Positions 1-6,521 of a stretch of 15,206 nucleotides of DNA are shown one piece after another. The position numbers and the translations under genes are program-made. Source of the DNA: CAIZGX01 sp964430305 (lineage in GTDB: Bacteria; Bacteroidota; Bacteroidia; Flavobacteriales_D; Sanyastnellaceae); NCBI GenBank assembly GCA_964430305.1, contig CAYSEX010000052.1, positions 1 to 15,206 on the forward strand, in the 5' to 3' direction. Position 1 is the stretch's first letter, and every line of letters starts with the position of its first letter. The notes under the pieces are model-generated. The model did not search any database and had not been told where the DNA came from. It saw only the letters and a list, made by a program, of their open reading frames with translations.

Positions 1-262
1 AAAACATAATGTCGTTGTACAATAAATCGTTCCATTCGCCAATCAATTCAACAATGGCGTAACCCTCCGTGTAATTTGCAAAGATGAGTTTTACAAATAA
101 AGTCTGACTTCCTATGGTGTCCCACTGCGGATGAATGAAGTGGTCATAAATTTTGTTTGAAAATTCAAATTCACTGTATTCTTTGGCGAAGAACGGAGAA
201 CGCTCATCTTCCTCTGCGCAGTATAATCCTCGCCAGTTGTAATATGGTTCTAAATTGTGCAT
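1..262 (-). CDS. Conserved hypothetical protein, N-terminal part (runs off left edge)
   Basis: Reading the minus strand from an ATG at 262 gives 87 open codons up to the window edge, so the C-terminus is missing. The protein begins MHNLEPYYNWRGLY and is acidic and aromatic-rich, with no signal peptide or membrane segment, so it is probably cytosolic. The start codon directly follows the murQ stop (TAA then ATG with no gap), which strongly suggests co-transcription and translational coupling with murQ. I recall similar small proteins next to murQ in other Bacteroidota, but no function is known to me and none can be read from the residues seen. Any role in cell-wall recycling is only inferred from position. 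Confidence 0.75.
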   Translation of the reverse strand, partial: MHNLEPYYNWRGLYCAEEDERSPFFAKEYSEFEFSNKIYDHFIHPQWDTIGSQTLFVKLIFANYTEGYAIVELIGEWNDLLYNDIMF

Positions 263-1066
263 TTACTTCTTCACTGAATTCACGGCTAATCTCACACTTC
301 CTTCCTTCAACAAAAGTGCTTTTGCATCTGCTGCATTCAATCCTGTTTCTTCCATAACCATGCGTGTTCCTCTTTCAACTAATTTATGATTTGAGAGTTG
401 CATGTCTACCATTTTATTTCCTTTAACGTGGCCCAGCTGAATAAAAGTGGTTGTGGTAATCATGTTCAAAATAAGTTTTTGAGCAGTTCCACTTTTTAAG
501 CGTGTGCTTCCTGTAACGAATTCCGGACCAACTACTACCTCAATCGGATATTTTGCAACCGCAGCAACGGCAGAATTTTCGTTGCAAACAATGCATCCGG
601 TTGCAATGTCGTGAGCATTGCATTCTTTTAAAGCGCCCACAACATAAGGCGTTCTTCCAGAAGCTGCAATGCCAATGACCACATCGTTTTTATTGATGTT
701 GAAGGCTTGAAGATCTTTCCATCCTTGCATTTCATCGTCCTCTGCAAATTCTACCGCTTTCCGTATGGCTGCATCGCCACCTGCAATGAGTCCTATGACT
801 TTTCCATGCTCAACCCCAAAAGTGGGAGGACATTCACTGGCATCTACAATGCCCAATCGGCCGCTTGTTCCCGCACCCAAATAAAACAGTCTACCACCTA
901 ATTTTAGTTTAGAAACCACAACGTTTACAAGGGATTCAATGGCTGGAATGCATTTGGAAACGGCCACAGGTACACTTGAATCTTCTTCATTCATTCCATG
1001 TAAAAGTTCTGTTATTGTATGTTTTTCAAGATGGTCTCTTGAACCGGCAGATTCTGTACTTGACAT
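263..1066 (-). CDS. murQ: N-acetylmuramic acid 6-phosphate etherase MurQ
   Basis: MurQ cleaves the D-lactyl ether of N-acetylmuramic acid 6-phosphate, giving GlcNAc-6-phosphate and D-lactate, in cytosolic peptidoglycan recycling. The 267-residue product has a SIS (sugar isomerase) fold with the family signature GAGTSGRLGIVDASECPP at about 65-81. The candidate catalytic acids are E78 (in DASECPP) and E109 (in AEDDE); their 31-residue spacing equals that of Glu83 and Glu114 in E. coli MurQ. The C-terminal part (SNHKLVERGTRM, then a helical tail) is also typical. I chose the ATG at 1066 because the frame's extension to 1324 has no family-like sequence and would overlap the divergent gene at 1173. 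A promoter-like TTG-N18-TACCTTCG lies just upstream. Length is slightly below the roughly 300 of the E. coli enzyme. Confidence 0.95.
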   Translation of the reverse strand: MSSTESAGSRDHLEKHTITELLHGMNEEDSSVPVAVSKCIPAIESLVNVVVSKLKLGGRLFYLGAGTSGRLGIVDASECPPTFGVEHGKVIGLIAGGDAAIRKAVEFAEDDEMQGWKDLQAFNINKNDVVIGIAASGRTPYVVGALKECNAHDIATGCIVCNENSAVAAVAKYPIEVVVGPEFVTGSTRLKSGTAQKLILNMITTTTFIQLGHVKGNKMVDMQLSNHKLVERGTRMVMEETGLNAADAKALLLKEGSVRLAVNSVKK

Positions 1067-1083
1067 ATACTTATTTTTCACAA

Positions 1084-1112
1084 CGAAGGTAAGAAAGCTG
1101 TTCATAACCCAA
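1084..1112 (-). promoter_or_regulatory. Possible Bacteroidota-type promoter for murQ
   Basis: On the minus strand a TTG (1110-1112) is followed after 18 bases by TACCTTCG (1084-1091), one mismatch from the Bacteroidota -7 consensus TAnnTTTG. The spacing equals that of the two perfect promoters elsewhere in this window. It would give a leader of only about 10-15 bases before the ATG at 1066. It is plausible but degenerate. Confidence 0.35.
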
Positions 1113-1172
1113 TTGAACAAGCTGAATTTTATATGAATGCATGTCCTAATTTCGAATGGACTATAGAATACT

Positions 1173-2771
1173 ATGAAAAAAATATTATTTGCTTTATTTA
1201 CGTGCATGATTGGAATATCTGCTTTTGCACAAACGGATTTACTCGACGCAGAGCGAGAATTCAATAACGGGAACATGCGCGGAGCACTTACCCTGTTTCG
1301 AAAAGTTCTTGAATCGGACCCCATGAATTACAAGGCACAATTTGGTGAAGCCGAATGTTATTACCGTTTAAAAAAATACAGTGATGCTTTTACTTCGTTA
1401 GATAAGGCCACGAATATTAAGCAATTAAAAACAAAGGAGGTGAAATTATTTTATGCTAAGTGCTACCATAGAACGGGTGACTTGGACCGCGCTATTAGTG
1501 AATATAAGGCTTTTTTAAAAGAGGAAAAGCCAAAATCGTATGAGTATCAAGAAGCAGAGAAGTACATCAAAGAATGTGAATTTGCAAAGCGCAAAATGGC
1601 TCAGCCTTCCAATGTTAAAGTATATAATATTGGAGAAGAAATTAACTCCAGATTTGAGGAATATGCGCCAAGTATTACAGCCGACGGAAAGCTTTTAGTA
1701 TTCACGTCAAGAAGGGAGAATACAACTTCGCCTGAGGATAGAAAAGGTAGGCATTTGGATGAAAACGGAGATTATAAGTTTTATGAAGATATCTATTATT
1801 CTCAGTGGGATGCTGCTTCCAACTCTTGGTCAGATTGTATGAAGGCGGGTGGGGCTGTGAACACCACAGATCATGATGCAGTGTTAAGCATTTCACCCGA
1901 TGGTCGAGGTATTTATGTGTATAAAAACAGCGCAGACAATGCGGGTGACATTTATTATTCAAAAATGACAGATAAATTAATGTGGAAGGAAGCAGAGAAA
2001 TTGCCCAAGACAATTAATTCAAGTTACTTTGAAGGAAGTACATCGGAAACGGCAGATGGTAAAATGCTTTACTTTGTAAGTGAAAGGTTGGGTGGATTAG
2101 GCCTTTGTGATATTTATTATGCCGAGAAAAGCGGTAACTCTTGGGGCAAGCCAGTGAATATTGGAGCAACAATTAATACGCCAGGTGATGAGAAATTTGT
2201 ATTTATACATCCGAATGGCAAAACCTTATTCTTCGCTTCTGATGGACACTTGGGACTAGGAAGTTATGATATCTACAAAACCGAGTATGTCAATGGAATG
2301 TGGACCAAGCCGATTAATTTGGGATTCCCAATAAACACAGTAAATGAAGAGTCAACATTTTCATTGACTGCAGACAATTCAAAGATGTTTGTTGCAGCCG
2401 AGTATGCTTCTGTTAGTGATGAGAATGTGGCCAATTATGGGGAACGTGATATTTATATGGTTGATATTTCAAACTACCCACTCATGAATGAAGGGTATGA
2501 AAAATCAGTGTTTGCTCAACTGATTGCCATTGTGGCTGATGCAAATTCTGGCGCTCCTTTGAAAGGAGTGAGCGTAACTATTGAGAGTCTCGAAGATGGT
2601 GAAGTGTATGAGAATACAACAGATAAGATTGGTTATGCGCGCGTTAATTTAAGAGGTAATGCAACATATAAAATTACCGCAAAGAAGGGTGACAAGTCTT
2701 TCAGTGAGGAGGTGAGTATTGAAATTAATAAATCTGGAGAAACCGTTCAGAAGTGGGAAATTAGACTTTAA
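1173..2771 (+). CDS. Secreted TPR / PD40 beta-propeller / carboxypeptidase-regulatory-like protein (PorE-like, no OmpA domain)
   Basis: The 532-residue product opens with a signal peptide (MKKILFALFTCMIGISAFA, cleavage near residue 19). Residues 20-140 are TPR-like helices (for example FNNGNMRGALTLFRKVLESDP). About five PD40/WD40-like strands follow at 162-430, with the recurrent pattern S-x-T/S-x-DGK-x-L-x-F-x-S-x-R near 168-180, 238-250, 290-304, 344-356 and 396-409. A carboxypeptidase-regulatory-like beta domain covers about 447-530. This order matches periplasmic PorE/SprE-type and PD40-OmpA proteins of Bacteroidota, some of which anchor the type IX secretion system to peptidoglycan. Here the chain ends at KWEIRL with no OmpA-like peptidoglycan-binding domain, so a PorE role is not established. 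It is divergent to murQ; its stop overlaps the stop of the convergent glycosyltransferase gene. I see no convincing promoter. Confidence 0.88.
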   Translation: MKKILFALFTCMIGISAFAQTDLLDAEREFNNGNMRGALTLFRKVLESDPMNYKAQFGEAECYYRLKKYSDAFTSLDKATNIKQLKTKEVKLFYAKCYHRTGDLDRAISEYKAFLKEEKPKSYEYQEAEKYIKECEFAKRKMAQPSNVKVYNIGEEINSRFEEYAPSITADGKLLVFTSRRENTTSPEDRKGRHLDENGDYKFYEDIYYSQWDAASNSWSDCMKAGGAVNTTDHDAVLSISPDGRGIYVYKNSADNAGDIYYSKMTDKLMWKEAEKLPKTINSSYFEGSTSETADGKMLYFVSERLGGLGLCDIYYAEKSGNSWGKPVNIGATINTPGDEKFVFIHPNGKTLFFASDGHLGLGSYDIYKTEYVNGMWTKPINLGFPINTVNEESTFSLTADNSKMFVAAEYASVSDENVANYGERDIYMVDISNYPLMNEGYEKSVFAQLIAIVADANSGAPLKGVSVTIESLEDGEVYENTTDKIGYARVNLRGNATYKITAKKGDKSFSEEVSIEINKSGETVQKWEIRL

Positions 2772-4657
2772 AATAAGTGCTTGTATAGCACGCGTAGATC
2801 ATTCCAAACTGTATAATCTTTAGCATAGAGGGCGTTCATCTGATGAATGCCCTCTTCGTTTAATAAATGCCATTGATTCGAAGGGCTGAACACCCCAGTT
2901 TGTATCTGAGGTAAATCAGTTGCATTGAATCTTGGCGTGTATCCTATCCAACTCTTTTTGCCAATGAAAACGGCAGGAATTTGACTCAAAGCTTTTCGTT
3001 GATTCGCGCGAATCAACAACAGGGGCGAACAAAGGAACAAGACGAAACTACAGAAGAGATCGAAAGCACGTTTTTGCCTTTTATTTAATGGAGTAGTTAT
3101 GTTATTGATCGAAACAAAAATGGTGTCGGTGTTGGATTGTATATGCTGACTTCCAATAATAAATAAGCTTTCCGGTGGTGCAATTTTGAATTCTAAATCG
3201 AGATGGCTTAGTGAATTCATTTGTTTAATGATTTCATGACTAGAAACATCTTTGGCGCAAAAAATTAATTCTTGAATTTGATTAATACGAAAATACTCTT
3301 CGCTATTACTTGGTAATTCCAAACTGTGCTCTATGGATAAACACGGATAGTGGGTTTGAGTTAAAAATTGTTTGATTCGAACAAATTCAGAATCGCTTCC
3401 AAGAATTAATACACGTTTCAAATCTGGTCTTTCTTTTTTTCCTTTCTGAATAAAAAGAAATGAAAATAGTCTGTGCCACAGCGGAATAACCATCAGTGCT
3501 GAGAAGCTGGATAATAGGATAACTATACGAGAAAAGCGAATAGTCTCAGGAAGAAGTGAGTACACCAATAGCGTAATGAAACTTGTCCAGAGAATGGCAT
3601 TTACGGTTCGCTTGGTTTTTTTAATTTCCAAATAAGCACCACTCAAATACATGCTTAGGAATAACAAGAGGCAGTATAGCGCCCCATAGATTTGAACAAT
3701 AGAAAAATCGAAATTCTTTGCTTGCCATTGCGAATAAAACGTGGCCATGAGATGAATAATTCCGAATAATAGACCAATATCGGAAAGGGGTAAAAATGAA
3801 GTGCTAATAATTCTTTTCAAAAAAGAGAGCGAAGCGCGCATCCAAATGGCCATGTGAATAAGCAAAGTGAAACTGGATGCATTTCCTTTAGAAAAATGTT
3901 TTTTCGCAAAAATGCCCATGGCATTGTAGAAGACATAAACATAATTCAAGCTGCCTTTTTTTGTGCTTTCACCTTTGTAATGAATAATGCTGGTATCGGC
4001 GAAATAGATATTTTTCCAACCACCTTGAATAATGCGCCATGACAGATCTATATCTTCACCGTACATGAAAAAATCTTCATCGAGCCATCCCACCTGATCT
4101 AAGGTGGTTTTTCTCATGAACATGAAGGCTCCACTTAATATTTCTATTTCCTGATTCTCATCGTAGCTTAGGTTGCCCATGTAATACCTGTTGATTCTAG
4201 CATTTCGCGGGAATAGCTTATAAAGTCCAGAAATTTTATAAAACGAAGTTTCAGGGGTTGGGAGTCCTCTTTTCGATTCTGGAAGAAGTTTTCCAGATCC
4301 ATCGAACATTTTTACGCCTAGCCCTCCTACATGTTCATGCTGATCCATGAATTCAATGACTTTCGAAAAGGTATCCTCTTTCACAAGTGTATCTGGATTG
4401 AGAAGTAGAATATACTTTCCTTTCGATTCAGCTATTCCTTGGTTATTTGCTCTTGAAAAACCAACGTTTTCTTTGTTTGCAATGACCTTTACCTGCTGGA
4501 ATTTTTGTCTTACCATGCTCAGCGATTGATCTACGCTGTTGTTGTCAACAACAATCACTTCCAAGTCAATACCAGTCGAAGCTTTCTCCACGGAAGTGAG
4601 GCATTGCTCTAGAAAATGCTGAACGTTGTAATTGACAATAATAATGCTGAGCTGCAT
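2768..4657 (-). CDS. GT2 glycosyltransferase fused to a WcaJ-like membrane/Rossmann module with a degenerate phosphoglycosyltransferase tail
   Basis: This 629-residue protein starts as a family 2 glycosyltransferase of the rhamnosyltransferase-like group: nucleotide-binding start LSIIIVNYN (3-11), VVDNNS (36-41), metal-site motif NPDT (87-90), and the acceptor/base region YGEDIDLSWR (199-208). It probably transfers a sugar from a nucleotide donor during cell-surface polysaccharide synthesis. About four hydrophobic segments follow (roughly 285-309, 320-342, 352-370, 376-402), then a Rossmann-like start RVLILGSDSEF (415-425). The tail resembles bacterial sugar transferases (PF02397): KRAFDLFCSF at 529-538, IGKKSWIGY like the usual GxMSLVGP, TGVFSPSNQ like the usual TGLxQVxGR, and DYTVWNDLRVL at the end. 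The central catalytic stretch, with its Arg-rich loop and Asp-Glu dyad, is absent. It sits 17 bp after the DAHP synthase gene. Confidence 0.85.
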   Translation of the reverse strand: MQLSIIIVNYNVQHFLEQCLTSVEKASTGIDLEVIVVDNNSVDQSLSMVRQKFQQVKVIANKENVGFSRANNQGIAESKGKYILLLNPDTLVKEDTFSKVIEFMDQHEHVGGLGVKMFDGSGKLLPESKRGLPTPETSFYKISGLYKLFPRNARINRYYMGNLSYDENQEIEILSGAFMFMRKTTLDQVGWLDEDFFMYGEDIDLSWRIIQGGWKNIYFADTSIIHYKGESTKKGSLNYVYVFYNAMGIFAKKHFSKGNASSFTLLIHMAIWMRASLSFLKRIISTSFLPLSDIGLLFGIIHLMATFYSQWQAKNFDFSIVQIYGALYCLLLFLSMYLSGAYLEIKKTKRTVNAILWTSFITLLVYSLLPETIRFSRIVILLSSFSALMVIPLWHRLFSFLFIQKGKKERPDLKRVLILGSDSEFVRIKQFLTQTHYPCLSIEHSLELPSNSEEYFRINQIQELIFCAKDVSSHEIIKQMNSLSHLDLEFKIAPPESLFIIGSQHIQSNTDTIFVSINNITTPLNKRQKRAFDLFCSFVLFLCSPLLLIRANQRKALSQIPAVFIGKKSWIGYTPRFNATDLPQIQTGVFSPSNQWHLLNEEGIHQMNALYAKDYTVWNDLRVLYKHLF

Positions 4658-4674
4658 GAACGCGAAGATAAGTC

Positions 4675-5730
4675 TTACTCGTCTTTGTTGTTTGCATTCA
4701 TAACACCGTTCTGTTTGCGAATACTCTCTTTGTGGATGGCTTCCAAAAAAAGCCGCATGAATTCTTCTGTAAGTCCAAGTTCACGACCAAAGTCTGTGCG
4801 GGTTTGAAGAATTTCTTTCCATCGATTCAATTGAAAAATGGTGATATCATTTTGTTTTTTGAATTGCCCCAATTCTTTAGCTACTTGCATTCTTCGGCCA
4901 ATGGCCTCTATAATTTCTTGGTCAATGGAATCAATTTGTTCTCTGAATTGAGCTAAATCGGTACCATGTATTTCATCTGCACAGCGTTTAAGTAAACCAC
5001 TCAAAATTTTGATGAAATTTTCTGCGGTGACTTGCTGTTGCGCATCGCTTAATGCCTCCTCTGGATGTTCATGACTTTCAAACATGAGCCCATCAAAACC
5101 TAAGTCCAATGCGCGCTGTGCAACCGGTGAGAGAAGCGATCTATTTCCAGAAATATGACTGGGGTCGCAATAAAGCGGAATTCCGGGCAATTTGGTACGA
5201 AAGGAAATTGGAATTTCCCATATGGGTTTATTTCGATACGGATGTTTGTTGCTAACAGAAAATCCGCGATGCAAGGCATGGAGTTGCTTTACATTCATTT
5301 TTTCGAATCGTTCGAAGGCGCCAATCCATAAATCCAAGTCGGGGTTGATTGGATTCTTGATGAATACGGGAATTTCAACTCCTCTCAATGATTCTGCAAG
5401 CTCTTGAACAGAAAACGGATTTACTGTTGTTCTTGCTCCAATCCAAACTGCATCGAATCCTGCTTTTAAAACCAATTCCACATGTTCTGTTTTCGCTACT
5501 TCTGTGATGATCGGTAGGCCAAATTCCTTTTTAACATCTGTTAGCCAAGGTATCCCCAAAGCACCAACACCTTCAAAAGAATTGGGTTTGGTTCGGGGTT
5601 TCCAGAGTCCTGCACGAAAAAATTGCAGTCCAGTAATGTTTTTCAGAGCTAGAGCTGATTCCATGACTTGGTGGCGAGATTCTGCACTGCACGGACCTAA
5701 AATGAGAGGTATGGAATCTGTTTTTTTCAT
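4675..5730 (-). CDS. Bifunctional 3-deoxy-7-phosphoheptulonate synthase / chorismate mutase (type II, AroQ)
   Basis: This cytosolic enzyme fuses the first shikimate-pathway step (PEP + erythrose 4-phosphate to DAHP) with chorismate-to-prephenate conversion. Residues 1-248 form a type I-beta DAHP synthase barrel without an N-terminal regulatory domain. Visible motifs are GPCSAES (12-18), RAGLWKPRT (39-47), IGARTTVNP (97-105), CDPSHISG (188-195) and FESH (217-220). Likely metal ligands are C14, H192, E218 and D229, with the H-E-D spacing of the Pyrococcus enzyme. Residues about 255-340 are an all-helical AroQ mutase with R263, R280 and K291 as plausible site residues. The same fusion order occurs in Prevotella nigrescens, where the mutase domain carries prephenate feedback control; such control here is inferred. 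The glycosyltransferase gene follows after 17 bp. A weak TTTG-N16-TACCTTGC lies at 5746-5773. Confidence 0.95.
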   Translation of the reverse strand: MKKTDSIPLILGPCSAESRHQVMESALALKNITGLQFFRAGLWKPRTKPNSFEGVGALGIPWLTDVKKEFGLPIITEVAKTEHVELVLKAGFDAVWIGARTTVNPFSVQELAESLRGVEIPVFIKNPINPDLDLWIGAFERFEKMNVKQLHALHRGFSVSNKHPYRNKPIWEIPISFRTKLPGIPLYCDPSHISGNRSLLSPVAQRALDLGFDGLMFESHEHPEEALSDAQQQVTAENFIKILSGLLKRCADEIHGTDLAQFREQIDSIDQEIIEAIGRRMQVAKELGQFKKQNDITIFQLNRWKEILQTRTDFGRELGLTEEFMRLFLEAIHKESIRKQNGVMNANNKDE

Positions 5731-5770
5731 TGTTTAAATGGGTGTGCAAGGTATACACAAAGTATGAAAC

Positions 5771-5798
5771 AAAGAAAAAGGGAGAACTGTTCTCCCTT
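5771..5798 (-). terminator. Rho-independent terminator downstream of tRNA-Leu
   Basis: A 9-bp perfect inverted repeat (AAGGGAGAA at 5778-5786 and TTCTCCCTT at 5790-5798) closes a 3-base loop. On the minus strand it is followed by a T-rich run, TTTTTCTTT including the last stem bases. It begins about 10 bases after the tRNA-Leu 3' end and separates the tRNA transcript from the DAHP synthase gene. Confidence 0.8.
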
Positions 5799-5807
5799 CT
5801 TTCTATG

Positions 5808-5889
5808 TGCTCTGGACTGGATTCGAACCAGCACACCTGTTGGCACCACCCCCTCAAGATGGCGTGTCTACCAATTTCACCACCAGAGC
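5808..5889 (-). tRNA. tRNA-Leu (anticodon GAG)
   Basis: This class II tRNA reads the leucine codons CUC and CUU. The acceptor stem pairs GCTCTGG with CCAGAGC (5809-5815), and the discriminator is A. The D-arm is GTG/CAC with GG in the loop. The anticodon stem CCATC/GGTGG closes the loop TTGAGGG, giving GAG. A long 13-base variable arm and a T-arm GCTGG-TTCGAAT-CCAGT follow. The 3' CCA is not encoded (the genome reads CAT after the discriminator), so it must be added by CCA transferase. It lies about 50 bases downstream of tRNA-Lys in the same direction. Confidence 0.95.
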
Positions 5890-5895
5890 AAAATT

Positions 5896-5910
5896 CGAAT
5901 CAGCGATTCG
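5896..5910 (-). other. Short hairpin between the two tRNAs
   Basis: A perfect 6-bp inverted repeat, CGAATC/GATTCG with a 3-base spacer, lies between the T-tract of the inter-tRNA terminator and the 5' end of tRNA-Leu. It could be a processing structure in a Lys-Leu precursor. Its role is unknown; no TAnnTTTG promoter for tRNA-Leu is visible here. Confidence 0.45.
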
Positions 5911-5937
5911 AAAAAAAAAGCCCTCATTGAGGGCTTT
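5911..5937 (-). terminator. Terminator-like hairpin directly after tRNA-Lys
   Basis: The inverted repeat AAAGCCCT (5917-5924) and AGGGCTTT (5930-5937) has a 5-base loop. On the minus strand it is followed by an uninterrupted T run (9 T counting the last stem bases). This is a textbook intrinsic terminator in shape. Its first stem base is the final A of the tRNA-Lys CCA end, so the mature 3' end and the hairpin overlap. Because tRNA-Leu lies beyond it without a visible promoter, it may only attenuate. Confidence 0.75.
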
Positions 5938-6012
5938 GGTGATCCCGCTGGGACTCGAACCCAGGGCCCATACATTAAAAGTGTATTGCTCTACCAGCTG
6001 AGCTACGAGATC
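5937..6012 (-). tRNA. tRNA-Lys (anticodon TTT)
   Basis: This tRNA reads lysine codons AAA and AAG. The acceptor stem pairs GATCTCG with CGGGATC, with one T-G wobble. The D-arm is GCTC/GAGC with the conserved AGCTGGTA loop region. The anticodon stem ATACA/TGTAT closes the loop CTTTTAA with anticodon TTT. The T-arm is CTGGG-TTCGAGT-CCCAG. The body spans 5940-6012, and the genome encodes CCA at 5937-5939, unlike the neighbouring tRNA-Leu. A consensus promoter lies about 25 bases upstream. Confidence 0.96.
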
Positions 6013-6036
6013 ATCTCGCTTCTTGCAAAGCGGGTG

Positions 6037-6065
6037 CAAATATAAACCACTTTTTTTAATTCCAA
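6037..6065 (-). promoter_or_regulatory. Consensus Bacteroidota promoter for the tRNA pair
   Basis: On the minus strand TTG (6063-6065) is followed after exactly 18 bases by TATATTTG (6037-6044), a perfect match to TAnnTTTG. Transcription would start near 6030, leaving a short leader before tRNA-Lys that holds a small inverted repeat (CGCTT/AAGCG, 6018-6033). It serves tRNA-Lys and probably tRNA-Leu. Confidence 0.75.
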
Positions 6066-6130
6066 GTTTTTTTGAGAGAAAATCATGTTTGGGCAACTTT
6101 TTTATTTAACAGTTTGTCAACAGTTTTGGT

Positions 6131-6138
6131 TATTTTTG
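6131..6138 (+). promoter_or_regulatory. Possible -7 element for the 6144/6518 gene pair
   Basis: TATTTTTG matches TAnnTTTG exactly and ends 5 bases before the ATG at 6144. The nearest TTTG upstream (6113-6116) is only 14 bases away, which is short against the 18 seen at the clear promoters. If used, the transcript would be nearly or fully leaderless. Confidence 0.35.
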
Positions 6139-6143
6139 CTACT

Positions 6144-6521
6144 ATGAAAAAACTTTACGCGCTTTCAATTATGATTTTGGCGTCATCTTTCGCCTTAACA
6201 GCTCAGAATAACATTCTAGATCGCCACAACGGTGACTCTGAATGGGTGTCATTCGTTAAAGAAAACATGTGTCTCATTCAAGAGGGACAATCGAAAGGTG
6301 AAGCACTTCCAAATTTATTTGAGGTAAATCAAAGAAATCTTGATTTAAGTTCAAATGTACAAGTTGCTGAACTTGCCCTGAATTCAGGTTTTCAGCCCAA
6401 TGAAACACAAACCATCATCTACAAGCTCGATGCAACTCATGTTGTAACGGTGTATTCAGTTCAACGCTTGGAAGTTTTGTACAAGAGATATCAAGCCAAT
6501 AAAAAAGCAGCAAACAAATGA
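6144..6521 (+). CDS. Small exported hypothetical protein
   Basis: The 125-residue product has a clear signal peptide (MKKLYALSIMILASSFALTAQ, cleavage probably after the Ala at residue 20), leaving about 105 mature residues. The mature part is soluble, without cysteine pairs or recognisable repeats (one Cys only). I do not recognise the family. I chose the ATG at 6144 because it begins the signal peptide; the frame extends to 6072 but that stretch is not signal-like. The last codons overlap the start of the next gene as ATGA, so the two are translationally coupled. A small periplasmic or surface partner of the large T9SS cargo is a reasonable but unproven idea. It has no type IX sorting domain, so by itself it would stop in the periplasm. 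Confidence 0.8.
   Translation: MKKLYALSIMILASSFALTAQNNILDRHNGDSEWVSFVKENMCLIQEGQSKGEALPNLFEVNQRNLDLSSNVQVAELALNSGFQPNETQTIIYKLDATHVVTVYSVQRLEVLYKRYQANKKAANK

Noticed and set aside
1110..1172. Promoter for the PD40 gene (TAATTTCG at 1147-1154)
   Set aside because: There is one mismatch and no TTG at usable spacing upstream, so it cannot be supported.
1067..1324. N-terminal extension of the murQ frame by 86 codons
   Set aside because: It has no MurQ-like sequence, overlaps the divergent signal-peptide gene at 1173, and family N-termini fit the ATG at 1066.
1702..2013. 103-codon antisense frame inside the PD40 gene, and similar antisense frames at 9715-9999, 14000-14254 and 14573-14875
   Set aside because: All lie opposite well-supported genes, have low-complexity or unlikely compositions, and lack start signals.
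2908..2925. TDLPQIQ in the glycosyltransferase tail as the DELPQ catalytic motif of phosphoglycosyltransferases
   Set aside because: Its order relative to IGKKSWIGY and TGVFSPSNQ fits the post-catalytic region better; the likeness to DELPQ appears to be chance and the Asp-Glu dyad is absent.
5730..6096. Several open frames on both strands across the tRNA region
   Set aside because: They run through two well-folded tRNAs, terminators and a promoter, and none encodes a recognisable protein.
6072..6143. Longer start for the small exported protein
   Set aside because: The extra residues precede a complete signal peptide starting at 6144 and contain the candidate -7 element; they are unlikely to be translated.
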